Assembly (NCBI RefSeq): GCF_039594555.1
Contig: NZ_JBCNNF010000101.1
Coordinates: 1 to 18,536 of the forward strand
Source of the DNA: Inquilinus sp039594555
GTDB taxonomy: Bacteria; Pseudomonadota; Alphaproteobacteria; DSM-16000; Inquilinaceae
Direction: 5' to 3'
DNA length: 18,536 nucleotides
The first letter of the stretch is position 1, and each line of letters opens with the position of its first letter. Below the pieces are notes generated by a model. That model did no database searches, was not told the DNA's origin, and saw only the letters and a program-made list of their open reading frames with translations. Positions 7,957 through 15,666 of this stretch are shown piece by piece. The position numbers and the translations under genes were made by a program.

Positions 7957-10245
7957 ATGCAGGCGCCCTCTCCTTCCACAGCCCCTCCCTCCCCGCCCCA
8001 CCACCGCTGGCGGCGCCGGATCGGTTGGGGCGCGCTTGCCCTCGGTCTCGCCGTGGTCGGCACCTTCGCCGTCCAGGTGGCGCAGCGGGCGCATTTGGAG
8101 GCGCCGGCGCCGACCCCGATCCTCTACGACCGCCAGGGCGCGTTCCTAGCCCAGATCGGGCACGAGGAACGCGGTGCGGACGGGAGGCGGTATGTCGACT
8201 ACGGCTACTGGACCGTCGATCCCCTGCCCGACCGCGTCGTCCGCGCCACGCTGGCGCTGGAGGACCGGCGCTTCTGGGACCATCCGGGCGTCGATCCGCG
8301 CGCCGTGGCCCGGGCCCTGTGGCACAACATCGAAGGCGGCCGGGTGCGGTCCGGCGCCTCGACCATCGCCATGCAGATCGCCCGGATGCAGCAGCCGGCG
8401 GCGCGCAACCTGTGGTCCAAGGCGGTGGAGGCCGGGACCGCGCTGGCGCTGACCCAGCGCTACGACCGGCGGACACTGCTGGCGCACTACCTGCGGCTAG
8501 TGCCCTACGGCAATGGCAGCCATGGCATCGCCCATGCCGCGCGCTGGTATTTCGACAAGCCGGTGGCGGATCTGAGCTGGGCCGAGATCGCCCTGCTGTC
8601 CGCCATCCCGCAGGCGCCCGGCCTGATGAACCCGCGCCGACCGGACGGGCTGGCCCGGGCCAAGCTGCGCGGCCAGCGGGCGCTGGACGAGCTGGCCCGC
8701 CAGGGCGTGATCGACCCGCAGGAGCTGGCGCTGGCAACCACCCAGCTGGCCGAGCTGCGCCTGCCGCCGGTGCCGCGTCGGCCCGACGCCGTGCCCGCCA
8801 TCCTGCGGCTGCGCCAGATGATCGCGCGCGACGGCGCCCAGACGCTGGACCCGAGCGACCCGCGACTGCGCACCACGTTGGATCTGGGGATCCAGGAGAC
8901 GGTGACGGCCGCGGCGCGGCGCCAGCTGCGAGCGCTGAGCCCGATGGGGGCGCAGCAGGTGGCGGTGGTGGTGGCCCGGCGCGACAGCCGCGAGGTGCTG
9001 GCCGATATCGGCAGCGCCCGCTATGGCGGCGCCAATGGCGGGTCGATCGACTTCAGCCGCGCCGTACGCTCGCCCGGGAGCACGCTGAAGCCCTTCATCT
9101 ACGCCCTGGCAATGCAGCGCACGCTGCTGAGCCCGACCGACGTGATGGCCGACATGCCCGAGGGCGCGTCCGGCATCTCCAACGCCGACCGCACCTTCCT
9201 CGGGCCCGTGCTGCCACGCCAGGCGCTGGCCAATTCGCGCAACATCCCGGCGACGAACCTGCTGCGCCGGGTCGGGCTGGACAGCGGCTTCCGCTATTTC
9301 CGCGAACTCGGGCTGCACGACCTGGACGTGCCGGCCGAGAGCTTCGGCCTGTCGATGGCGATCGGGTCGCTGCCGACCAGCCTGGACCGGCTGGTGCGGG
9401 CCTATGGCGCACTGGCCGATGACGGGACCCTGCGCGACCTGGTGTGGTATCGCGGCCAGCCGACGGCGCCGCCGCGCCGGGTGCTGTCGGCCGACATCGC
9501 CCGGCTGGTCACGCTGTTCCTGTCCGACCCGATGGCACGGCTGCCCAGCTTCCCCCGCTACGGCACCACCGAATTCCCATTCCCGGTGGCGCTGAAGACC
9601 GGCACCAGCCAGGGGTATCGCGACGCCTGGGTGGTGGCATGGTCGCAGGACTACATGGTCGGGGTCTGGTTCGGCCGGCCGGATGCCGGGACCATGCGCC
9701 AGGTCGCCGGCGCCGGGTCGGCCGCGAAGCTGGCGCAGGACGTGCTGATGGCGCTGCACGGCGCCCGGCCCGGCGACCTGCTGGATGCCGGCTTCCCGGC
9801 GCCGCGGGCCTACAAGCCGGTCGAGCTCTGCGTGCCGGCCGGCGGCCCGTCCCCCGATTTCTGCCGCCAGCGGCTGGTCGAGTGGGTCAAGGCCGATGCG
9901 GCAGCACCGCCGGCGGTGGTTCCCGCCGTCGCCCGCGCCCCTCAGCCGGACGGCCCCGCGATCGGCACCGCCGAGCCGCCGCGCCTGTCGATCACGATGC
10001 CGGAGCAGAACGCCCGGATCTGGCGCAACCCGGAGATGCCGCCGGCGCTGGACCGGCTGGCGCTGAAGGCCACGGCCGCGCCCAGCGTCACCCAGGTGGT
10101 CTGGTATGTCGACGGCCTGCCGTTCCGCACCGCCCGGCCGGACGAGACGGTGTACTGGCCGCTGACGCCCGGCGCCCACCGCTTCCAGCTGCGCCTGCCG
10201 CTGCAGGACGGGGAATCGCGCCCGGTGCGCATCGTGGTGGAATAG
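7957..10245 (+). CDS. pbpC: Penicillin-binding protein 1C (bifunctional glycosyltransferase/transpeptidase)
   Basis: This class A PBP polymerises lipid II into glycan strands and can cross-link peptides at the inner membrane. Its 762 residues are close to the length of E. coli PbpC. The N-terminus is short and basic (RWRRR), followed by one transmembrane helix at about residues 24-42. The GT51 domain has 'LALEDRRFWDHPG' with catalytic Glu102, 'GASTIAMQ' at 133-140 and 'WAEIALLSAIPQAP' with Glu210. The transpeptidase domain has SxxK at Ser375-Lys378, SxN at Ser427-Asn429 and KTG at 547-549. A C-terminal PBP1C-type beta domain spans about 675-762. The ATG follows an in-frame TGA directly and no better downstream start exists before the membrane helix. 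Genetic linkage to A2M is a known bacterial arrangement and suggests wall repair coupled to protease trapping. Transcription probably reads through from A2M, since no promoter is visible in the repeat-filled gap. Confidence 0.96.
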   Translation: MQAPSPSTAPPSPPHHRWRRRIGWGALALGLAVVGTFAVQVAQRAHLEAPAPTPILYDRQGAFLAQIGHEERGADGRRYVDYGYWTVDPLPDRVVRATLALEDRRFWDHPGVDPRAVARALWHNIEGGRVRSGASTIAMQIARMQQPAARNLWSKAVEAGTALALTQRYDRRTLLAHYLRLVPYGNGSHGIAHAARWYFDKPVADLSWAEIALLSAIPQAPGLMNPRRPDGLARAKLRGQRALDELARQGVIDPQELALATTQLAELRLPPVPRRPDAVPAILRLRQMIARDGAQTLDPSDPRLRTTLDLGIQETVTAAARRQLRALSPMGAQQVAVVVARRDSREVLADIGSARYGGANGGSIDFSRAVRSPGSTLKPFIYALAMQRTLLSPTDVMADMPEGASGISNADRTFLGPVLPRQALANSRNIPATNLLRRVGLDSGFRYFRELGLHDLDVPAESFGLSMAIGSLPTSLDRLVRAYGALADDGTLRDLVWYRGQPTAPPRRVLSADIARLVTLFLSDPMARLPSFPRYGTTEFPFPVALKTGTSQGYRDAWVVAWSQDYMVGVWFGRPDAGTMRQVAGAGSAAKLAQDVLMALHGARPGDLLDAGFPAPRAYKPVELCVPAGGPSPDFCRQRLVEWVKADAAAPPAVVPAVARAPQPDGPAIGTAEPPRLSITMPEQNARIWRNPEMPPALDRLALKATAAPSVTQVVWYVDGLPFRTARPDETVYWPLTPGAHRFQLRLPLQDGESRPVRIVVE

Positions 10246-10248
10246 GCA

Positions 10249-10262
10249 GGCCCGCCCGGGCC
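10249..10262. terminator. Weak hairpin between convergent pbpC and hydrolase genes
   Basis: GGCCC, a four-base loop and GGGCC form a 5-bp stem 3 nt after the pbpC stop, followed by a T/C-rich TTCGCTTCC rather than a pure T-run. Its position between convergent genes fits a shared terminator, but it is short and unproven. Confidence 0.35.
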
Positions 10263-10289
10263 TTCGCTTCCGCCACGATGTGGCCGCTT

Positions 10290-10940
10290 TCAGCCGCGCG
10301 GTTCGGCCGGAACGGGCGGCGTCGCCGCCAGCTCCTGCAGCCAGGCGCTCGCGGTCGCAACATCGGCCTGCGACAGGCCGTGGCCCGACGGCAGGACGCG
10401 GTGCCGGACGACGGCCCCGGCATCCCTCAGCAATCCGGCAAGACGCGCCGCATTGTCCGCCGGCACGATCGGGTCCATCTGGCCCGACAGCAGCAGCACC
10501 GGCTTGCCGCCCAGCTGCGCGGGCGGCGGATCATCGAGCGGCACCATCGCCCGCAGCAGGATGGCGCCGGCCAGCGCCTCCGGCCGCAGCTGCAGCACGG
10601 CCGCGGCGATGTTCGCCCCGTTGGAGAAGCCGAGCGCCACCGGCGCCGGCAGCCCATAGGCGGCACGCGCCTCGGCGATGAAATCCGCGAGCTCATGCGC
10701 CCGGGCCCGGACATCCTCCTGGTCGAACACGCCTTCCCGAAGTCGGCGGAAGAAGCGCGGCATCCCGCCTTCCAGCACCTTGCCGCGGGGCGACAGCAGC
10801 GCCGAGGCCGGGGAGACGGCCCGGCCCAGCGGCAGCAGGTCCGTCTCGTCGCCGCCCGTGCCGTGCAGCAGCAGGAGCGGCGACGCGCCCGGCTCCCGGC
10901 CGGGCTCGAACCGATGGATGAAAGACTGCGCCTGGGTCAT
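10290..10940 (-). CDS. MhqD-like alpha/beta hydrolase (phospholipase/carboxylesterase family)
   Basis: The protein is a small cytosolic serine hydrolase of 216 residues, typical for this family. The nucleophile elbow is GFSNG with Ser106, the acid is Asp156 in 'GQMDPIVP', the base is His187 in 'PSGHGLS', and the oxyanion-side 'LLLLHGTGGDE' lies at 22-32. The ATG at 10940 has GGAG 8 nt upstream; the longer ATG at 10964 has no ribosome binding site. It lies 78 bp downstream of the ring-cleaving dioxygenase on the same strand. The pair matches the hydrolase/dioxygenase partnership known from Bacillus MhqD and MhqO, which act against hydroquinones and quinones. The expected role is hydrolysing ring-cleavage products or related esters. 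The substrate is inferred, and a generic carboxylesterase is the alternative. Confidence 0.85.
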   Translation of the reverse strand: MTQAQSFIHRFEPGREPGASPLLLLHGTGGDETDLLPLGRAVSPASALLSPRGKVLEGGMPRFFRRLREGVFDQEDVRARAHELADFIAEARAAYGLPAPVALGFSNGANIAAAVLQLRPEALAGAILLRAMVPLDDPPPAQLGGKPVLLLSGQMDPIVPADNAARLAGLLRDAGAVVRHRVLPSGHGLSQADVATASAWLQELAATPPVPAEPRG

Positions 10941-10972
10941 CACGCAAGCTCCGATCTCTGGCATGAAGAGGG

Positions 10973-11003
10973 GCCGGACGCTGCGGCGGCCGCAGCGTCC
11001 GGC
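10973..11003. other. Perfect intercistronic hairpin (14-bp stem, 3-nt loop)
   Basis: The arms are 10973-10986 (GCCGGACGCTGCGG) and 10990-11003 (CCGCAGCGTCCGGC) around a CGG loop, between the dioxygenase stop and the hydrolase start. Read on the minus strand, it is followed by CCCCTCTTCATG with no continuous T-run. It may act as an mRNA stabiliser or partial terminator that sets the dioxygenase:hydrolase ratio. Confidence 0.6.
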
Positions 11004-11018
11004 GAGGGGTGGCGGAGA

Positions 11019-11951
11019 TCAGGCGACGGCCGGCAGGACCCGCTCGATCTCGGCGCGGTGCGGCTCGAGGAACTGCGGCAGCTTCAGCGCCTGGCCGAGC
11101 GTGCCCGCGGGCTCGTCCACCGCGAAGCCCGGGATGTCCGTGGCGATCTCGAACAGGACATGCCCCGGCTCCCGGAAATAGACCGAGCGGAAGTAGCTGC
11201 GGTCCTTCTGCTCGGTGGTCAGCAGCCGGTGGTTCTCCGCCAGCCGCTTCACCATCTCCGCCTGCGCCGCGTCGTCCGCGGCGCGGAAGGCGATGTGGTG
11301 CACCGAACCGGCGCCGGGACGGCTGGGCAGGACGCTGTCGGCCGCGCGCAGGTCGACGATGCCACCGATCGCGGTGTCGCCGGCCCGGTAGCGGGTCACG
11401 GCCCCCTCTCGCCCGACCTCGGTGAACCCGAGGACGTCGCTGAGAACCGCGCCGGTCCGGGCCGTGTCCTCCAGCAGCAGGCTGACGCTGTGAAAGCCGC
11501 GGATCGCATGCTCCGCGGGGATGTCGCCGCCGGCCCAGCCGGGCTCGGCCCCGATCCCCGGCACCGCGACGAGGGCCAGGCGCATGCCGTCCGGATCCTT
11601 GAAGGCCAGCACGGTCTCGCCAAAGCGCTGCTCGACGGCCTGGTGCGGCACGCCCTTCTCGACGAAGCGCTGGAGCCAATAGCTGACCGAGCCTTCCGGC
11701 ACCCGGAACACCGTCTCCTGGGTCTCGCCGACGCCCAGGCGCCCCGGCGCGACATGCGCCCAGGGGAAGAAGGTCAGGATGCTGCCGGGCTGGCCGGTCT
11801 CGTCGCCGTAGTAGAAGTGATAGCTGCCGGGATCGTCGAAATTGACCGTCTTCTTCACCAGGCGGAGCCCGAGCACCCGTGTGTAGAAGTCGAGATTCCG
11901 CTGGGCCGGCCCCGCGATCGCCGTGACGTGATGAATGCCGTTGCTGCGCAT
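11019..11951 (-). CDS. Ring-cleaving extradiol dioxygenase, MhqO/PcpA type (glyoxalase/VOC fold)
   Basis: The product has 310 residues, the usual length for MhqO and PcpA, which use Fe(II) to open hydroquinone or catechol-like rings. Two vicinal-oxygen-chelate modules are visible: 'NGIHHVTAIAG' at 4-14 with the first strand and DFY helix, and 'RGFHSVSLLLED' at 151-162 beginning the second half. Likely iron ligands are His8, His219 ('SVHHIAF') and Glu268 ('HVLFEIATD'); the His219-Glu268 spacing of 49 equals that of the PcpA ligands as I recall them. The ATG at 11951 has a strong GGAGG 6 nt upstream; an upstream in-frame start at 12110 would run through the promoter region. The gene is divergent from a LysR gene and followed by the hydrolase. 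A quinone-detoxification role is inferred from family and context; the exact substrate is unknown. Confidence 0.9.
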   Translation of the reverse strand: MRSNGIHHVTAIAGPAQRNLDFYTRVLGLRLVKKTVNFDDPGSYHFYYGDETGQPGSILTFFPWAHVAPGRLGVGETQETVFRVPEGSVSYWLQRFVEKGVPHQAVEQRFGETVLAFKDPDGMRLALVAVPGIGAEPGWAGGDIPAEHAIRGFHSVSLLLEDTARTGAVLSDVLGFTEVGREGAVTRYRAGDTAIGGIVDLRAADSVLPSRPGAGSVHHIAFRAADDAAQAEMVKRLAENHRLLTTEQKDRSYFRSVYFREPGHVLFEIATDIPGFAVDEPAGTLGQALKLPQFLEPHRAEIERVLPAVA

Positions 11952-11999
11952 GATGTGCCTCCAGATCGGGAGCCCGACGGCTCGCCCGTGGCCCATCAG

Positions 12000-12005
12000 A
12001 TAATA
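12000..12005 (-). promoter_or_regulatory. Candidate -10 box for the dioxygenase-hydrolase operon
   Basis: Read on the minus strand, these bases give TATTAT, a 5/6 match to the consensus in a GC-rich region. It predicts a start near 11993 and a leader of about 42 nt. No good -35 lies 17 bp upstream, as expected for an activator-dependent promoter. Confidence 0.5.
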
Positions 12006-12036
12006 CCGCCGGCACCGCGAGCCGATGGCCAACCGC

Positions 12037-12072
12037 TTGCATCCATGCAAAGATCGTCCTGCATTTTGGCAA
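12037..12072. promoter_or_regulatory. Two candidate LysR binding sites (TTGC-N6-GCAA type)
   Basis: TTGCATCCATGCAA at 12037-12050 is a perfect dyad that also fits the LysR T-N11-A rule. CTGC-N6-GCAA at 12059-12072 repeats the pattern 22 bp away, about two helical turns. Relative to the predicted dioxygenase start, the sites centre near -50 and -72, the usual activation and recognition positions for LysR regulators. They also lie just upstream of the regulator gene, so autoregulation is likely. Confidence 0.5.
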
Positions 12073-12141
12073 TTGGGCTTGCGCAGCGGAAAGAACGAGC
12101 CCGACTGCATCGGTGGTCACGACGCGCAGAGGATCGAGGAT

Positions 12142-13092
12142 ATGGGCGAGCCGTTCGGCAACATCTCCTGGGACGATTTCCGCCTGATCAAGGCGATCGC
12201 GGATGCCCGGGGCCTGCCCGGCGCGGCCGCCCAGCTCAGCCTCAACCACTCCACCGTGTTCCGCCGCCTCGGACAGGTCGAGCAGGCCCTGGGCACGACG
12301 CTGTTCGAGCGGCATCGCTCCGGCTACGTCCTGACGCCGGTCGGCGAGGAGATGGTGGAGCTGGCGTCCCGCCTGGACGACGACATCACCGGCTTCACCC
12401 GCAAGGTCGCCGGCCGAACCATCTCTCCGGCCGGCGAGTTGCGCGTCACCACCAATGATTCCCTGCTGATCCACCTGTTGACCCCGCTGTTCGCGCGGTT
12501 CCAGCGCGAATGCCCGGATGTGCGGCTCGACGTCGTGCTCAGCAACGAGCCGCTGAACCTGTCCAAGCGCGACGCCGACGTCGCAATCCGGGCAACCGAC
12601 AATCCGCCCGAGACGCTGGTGGGGCGGCGGGTCGCCCGGATCGCCTGGGCCCTGTACGGCCGGACGGCCGATTTCCCCCGGCCCGGACTGCCGGCCTTCG
12701 ATGAGCTCGTAGGCCGGCCCTGGGTGTCGCTCGGCGACAATCTCGGGACGCTCAAGGCGGTGCGCTTCGTCCGGCAGCACATCGCCCCGGAGCGGATCGT
12801 CTACCGGATCAACACGGTCCTGGGCCTGGCCGAGGCGGTCGAGACCGGCATCGGCATCGGCCACCTGCCCTGCTTCATCGGCGATGTGCGCCCGACCCTG
12901 CTCCGGCTCGCGCCGCCCGACCCGGATTTCGCGGCGGATCTCTGGCTGCTGACCCATCCCGACCTTCGCCAATCGGCCCGGGTGCGGGTCCTGCTCGACT
13001 ATCTGGCAGGCGAGATCGGCCGGTCGCGGCCCCTCTTCGAAGGCGATCTGCCCGTCGCGCCCATTCCGGCGGCGGAGACGGCAGCCCCGTGA
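12142..13092 (+). CDS. LysR-family transcriptional regulator
   Basis: The product is a 316-residue LysR-type regulator. The N-terminal winged helix-turn-helix spans about residues 8-68 ('ISWDDFRLIKAIADA', recognition helix 'NHSTVFRRLGQVEQALG', wing 'TLFERHRSGYVLTPVG'). A linker helix follows, then an effector-binding domain from about 95 to 300 with the usual 'DVAIRATDNPP' and 'GIGIGHLPCFIGD' segments. The ATG at 12142 has AGAGGA 8 nt upstream and places the helix-turn-helix at the normal distance; an ATG at 12025 would add 39 residues translated across the putative operators. It is divergent from the dioxygenase gene, the classic arrangement for a LysR controlling its neighbour, probably in response to a quinone or phenolic ligand. 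The ligand is inference. Confidence 0.93.
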   Translation: MGEPFGNISWDDFRLIKAIADARGLPGAAAQLSLNHSTVFRRLGQVEQALGTTLFERHRSGYVLTPVGEEMVELASRLDDDITGFTRKVAGRTISPAGELRVTTNDSLLIHLLTPLFARFQRECPDVRLDVVLSNEPLNLSKRDADVAIRATDNPPETLVGRRVARIAWALYGRTADFPRPGLPAFDELVGRPWVSLGDNLGTLKAVRFVRQHIAPERIVYRINTVLGLAEAVETGIGIGHLPCFIGDVRPTLLRLAPPDPDFAADLWLLTHPDLRQSARVRVLLDYLAGEIGRSRPLFEGDLPVAPIPAAETAAP

Positions 13093-13109
13093 TCGCGACC
13101 CCTCGGCGC

Positions 13110-13124
13110 CGCGCCGTTGGCGCG
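13110..13124. terminator. Small hairpin between convergent LysR and solute-binding protein genes
   Basis: CGCGCC, a GTT loop and GGCGCG form a 6-bp stem in the 33-bp gap between the two convergent stops, followed by TCTATT. It could be a weak bidirectional terminator, but it lacks a proper T-run. Confidence 0.3.
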
Positions 13125-13125
13125 T

Positions 13126-14685
13126 CTATTCCGCCTTCCACGCACCCCACAGGATCGGCTTGCCGCCCGGCCAGGGCCGGTAGCCCTTGAGCTTCGGCCC
13201 GGCGGCGTCGGCGACGATGTCGTAGTAGAGGCCGATGATCGGCACCTGCTGCGCCATCAGCGCGTGCATCTGATGCAGGATCGCCCGGCGCGCCGCCGGA
13301 TCGTCGGTCTGCACGGATTTCGCCAGCAGCTCCGCCGCCTGCGGGTCGTCCCATTGCGCCGTCGGGCGCTCGGCCTTGCTGCCGATCACCGCCGTGTACA
13401 TCAGCGACGGGTCGAGCCGGGCGGAAAAGCCGAAGGATTGCAGCTGGAACCGGCCGGCCATGTAGTTGTCGAGCTGGGTCGCCCAGTCCAGCACCTCGAG
13501 CCGGGCATCGATCCCGACCGCGGCCAGCATCGCCTGGACCACCACGGCGCTGTCATACATGCCGTCATAGCGCTTGTTGGTCTGGATGGTGATCGGCTGG
13601 CCCTTGTAGCCGGCTTCCTGCAGCAGCGCCTGCGCCTTGGCCAGATCGTAGGCCGGCCAGTCGAGGAAGCCGTCGTCGAAGAAGGCGCTGGCCCTGGGCA
13701 CGGCCGAAGGGTTGGCGTCCGCCAGCCCGCCGGCGCGGGCCTCGGCCACCTGGCGGATGTCGATCGCATGGGCGATCGCCAGCCGCATCCGCGGATCCGA
13801 CAGCAGCGGGTCGCGGGTCTGGATCAGCAGCGTCGACCAGCCCAGGCCCGGCGCCGTTTCGACCGTGCTGCCGGCGGCCTTGACCTGGTCGATCTGCGCC
13901 GGCGCCAGGCTGGGCAGCAGGTCGATCTGGCCGGCGGCCAGCGCCGCCTCCGCCGTCGACGGGTCGGGCACGATCTGGAAGCGGATGGCATCGGCATGGG
14001 CGATGCGGGCGCCGGCATAGCCGCTCGCCGGCTCCGACAGCGGTTTGTAGCCGGCGAAGCGCTTCAGCACCACCGCCTGGCCGCGATTCCAGGAGTCCAG
14101 CTGGTACGGACCGGTGCCGATCGGCGCGTTCCAGCTGCCGTCCGGGTTCAGGCTGTCGGGGCTGATCACCCCGCCGGCGAAGCACTGGAACTGCGCCAGC
14201 TGGGCCAGGAACAGCGCGTTCGGCGCGGCCAGCCGGAACCGGACGGTCCGCGGATCCGGCGTCTCGACCGCATCGACCTTCAGCCCGGCGGTGCCGTCGA
14301 ACAGCGGGCGGCACAGCCAGGCCGGGTCGGCCCAGCGATGCTCCCAGCTCCACTTCACCTCGGCCGAGGTCACCGGCTTGCCGTTGTGGAACACGGCACC
14401 GGGGCGCAGCTTGAAGTCGTAGGTGCGGCCGCCATCCGAGACGGTCCAGGATGCTGCCAGGGACGGGCCGACGGTCAGGTCCGCGCGGTAGCCGACCAGA
14501 GATTCGACGACATGCTGCAGCACCGTGTCGGTGTTGCTGTCGCGGTTGATGCCGGGATCGGTGCTGCGGATATCCGCGGTCAGCGCCACGGTGATGGTGC
14601 CGCCGTCGCGCGGCGCGTCCTGCGCCGCTGCGGCGCCGGCAGCCAGGATCAGGGCGAGCGCGAGCCCGCCGAACATCGCCTTCAT
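13126..14685 (-). CDS. ABC transporter substrate-binding protein, family 5 (dipeptide/oligopeptide type)
   Basis: This periplasmic binding protein of 519 residues delivers a ligand to an ABC importer. A signal peptide covers residues 1-21 (MKAMFG, a long Leu/Ala core, cleavage at AAAA-Q). No lipobox is present. The family signature lies at about 78-113 ('AASWTVSDGGRTYDFKLRPG' and 'VFHNGKPVTSAEVKWSW'). Length and layout match DppA/OppA-like proteins, whose ligands include peptides, glycosides, opines and other small organics. The ATG at 14685 has AGGGGG 5 nt upstream; the adjacent in-frame GTG at 14688 is too close to that site. It lies 39 bp downstream of the alpha/beta hydrolase on the same strand, so the two are probably cotranscribed. 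No permease or ATPase gene is present in this window. The ligand cannot be predicted. Confidence 0.93.
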   Translation of the reverse strand: MKAMFGGLALALILAAGAAAAQDAPRDGGTITVALTADIRSTDPGINRDSNTDTVLQHVVESLVGYRADLTVGPSLAASWTVSDGGRTYDFKLRPGAVFHNGKPVTSAEVKWSWEHRWADPAWLCRPLFDGTAGLKVDAVETPDPRTVRFRLAAPNALFLAQLAQFQCFAGGVISPDSLNPDGSWNAPIGTGPYQLDSWNRGQAVVLKRFAGYKPLSEPASGYAGARIAHADAIRFQIVPDPSTAEAALAAGQIDLLPSLAPAQIDQVKAAGSTVETAPGLGWSTLLIQTRDPLLSDPRMRLAIAHAIDIRQVAEARAGGLADANPSAVPRASAFFDDGFLDWPAYDLAKAQALLQEAGYKGQPITIQTNKRYDGMYDSAVVVQAMLAAVGIDARLEVLDWATQLDNYMAGRFQLQSFGFSARLDPSLMYTAVIGSKAERPTAQWDDPQAAELLAKSVQTDDPAARRAILHQMHALMAQQVPIIGLYYDIVADAAGPKLKGYRPWPGGKPILWGAWKAE

Positions 14686-14724
14686 CACGGCCCCCTGTTT
14701 GTCGTTTGGTTGCTTGTCGGACCC

Positions 14725-15573
14725 TCAGACCGCGCGTCGCCGCGCCAGCACCTCCCCGAAGAAGCCCTTCACCGCGCCCAGCAGCTCGCGGTCGTCATGG
14801 GCGATGCCGGGGATGGTGTCCTGCTGCACCGCCACGCCGTTCGCTTCCAGGCTGCGGCGCAGCGACCGCATCCGGTCCTGGCGGTTGCGGCCGGCGATGT
14901 CGGCGCCCGGCATCCACCAGGCGTCGCCGGGCTTGATCGTGATCTCCCAGGTCTCGGTGTCGTCGCCGCCGATCACCATATGCACCGGCACCCCGCGAAT
15001 GGCATCGAGGTCCAGCGGCTTGCCGAACACCGCCTCGAAATTCCGCACACCGACCCAGAAATCATGCTCGAAATCCAGCAGGGTGACGACGCCAGGCGCA
15101 CCGATCGAAGCGCCGAGCAGCCGTTCCGGATGCAGGTAGAGGAAGCGGTGGGTGAAGTGGCCGCCGCCGGAGAAGCCGTACATCAGCACCCGGTCGCCCT
15201 CGATCCGGTACCGGGCCTGGGTCTCGGCGATCATCGCCAGCAGCACCGCGTCGTAGCGCAGGTCGCCGGCGCGCAGCAGCTTGTAGCTGGACAGGTCGGT
15301 CGGCTCGGTGATGCCGACCGGGAACAGCGGCGCCAGCACGATCGCCCCGTGCCGCTCGGCGAAATCGGCGAAGCTGTCCCGGTATCGCTGCATGCCGCGC
15401 TCGGTGCCGTGCACGACCACCGCCAGCGGCCAGCGGTCGGTGCCGTCCTCGTCGTAATCCTCCGGCACATAGGCGCAGTAGCTAAAGCGCTGGTCGAGGC
15501 CGCAGGCATAGACCGTCGTCGCCCCGAAATCGCTGGATGTCAGCACCCGTCCGTGCCCGTGTGGCCGCGCCAT
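14725..15573 (-). CDS. Alpha/beta hydrolase of unknown substrate
   Basis: The product is a 282-residue hydrolase with no signal peptide, so probably cytosolic. The nucleophile motif is 'YGFSGGGHF' with Ser135; the expected acid is Asp204 or Asp205 in 'VIGGDDTE' and the base is His259 in 'IPGIAHDD'. 'VVVHGTERG' at 52-60 supplies the oxyanion loop. The N-terminal 'FSYCAYVPEDYDED' followed by a strand resembles esterases related to polyhydroxybutyrate depolymerases and feruloyl esterases, but this is only family-level similarity. The ATG at 15573 has GGGGAGG 4 nt upstream; an in-frame ATG at 15612 is less likely because it would bury that site. The gene leads an apparent two-gene operon with the binding protein, behind its own AT-rich promoter region. 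It may cleave an ester or amide imported by that transporter. Confidence 0.88.
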   Translation of the reverse strand: MARPHGHGRVLTSSDFGATTVYACGLDQRFSYCAYVPEDYDEDGTDRWPLAVVVHGTERGMQRYRDSFADFAERHGAIVLAPLFPVGITEPTDLSSYKLLRAGDLRYDAVLLAMIAETQARYRIEGDRVLMYGFSGGGHFTHRFLYLHPERLLGASIGAPGVVTLLDFEHDFWVGVRNFEAVFGKPLDLDAIRGVPVHMVIGGDDTETWEITIKPGDAWWMPGADIAGRNRQDRMRSLRRSLEANGVAVQQDTIPGIAHDDRELLGAVKGFFGEVLARRRAV

Positions 15574-15614
15574 GACGCCTCCCCTGCCCCGTCGTTGCGA
15601 AAAGTGAGGCATAT

Positions 15615-15666
15615 TTTTAGATCAATGAAAAGCATGATCTGTGACGGTCGATCCAGCTGACCGTCT
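15615..15666 (-). promoter_or_regulatory. Promoter/operator region of the hydrolase-binding protein operon
   Basis: This is the most AT-rich part of the window. A candidate -10 (TAAAAA on the minus strand, 15620-15615) is covered upstream by two dyads. AGATCA-N10-TGATCT spans 15620-15641, across the spacer and -35 zone. GACGGTC-N9-GACCGTC spans 15644-15666, just upstream. They look like binding sites for one or two regulators; which ones is unknown. Confidence 0.45.

Noticed and set aside
7766..8737. Minus-strand frame of 323 codons through the repeat element and start of pbpC
   Set aside because: Its N-terminal half is antisense to PBP1C and its C-terminus is the stock spurious peptide produced by translating this type of GC-rich repeat.
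12025..12141. Longer start for the LysR gene at ATG 12025
   Set aside because: It would translate across both putative operators and add 39 residues before the helix-turn-helix domain; ATG 12142 has a good ribosome binding site and normal family length.
9444..12458. 1004-codon plus-strand frame across the end of pbpC and the quinone cassette
   Set aside because: It crosses three well-supported genes on both strands and has shadow-like composition with no domain.
10693..12972. 759-codon minus-strand frame across the LysR and dioxygenase region
   Set aside because: It is antisense to the clear LysR gene and out of frame with the clear dioxygenase and hydrolase; no domain is visible.
13117..15660. 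847-codon plus-strand frame opposite the binding protein and hydrolase
   Set aside because: It is an antisense shadow; both minus-strand genes have signal peptide, active-site or family signatures and good ribosome binding sites.
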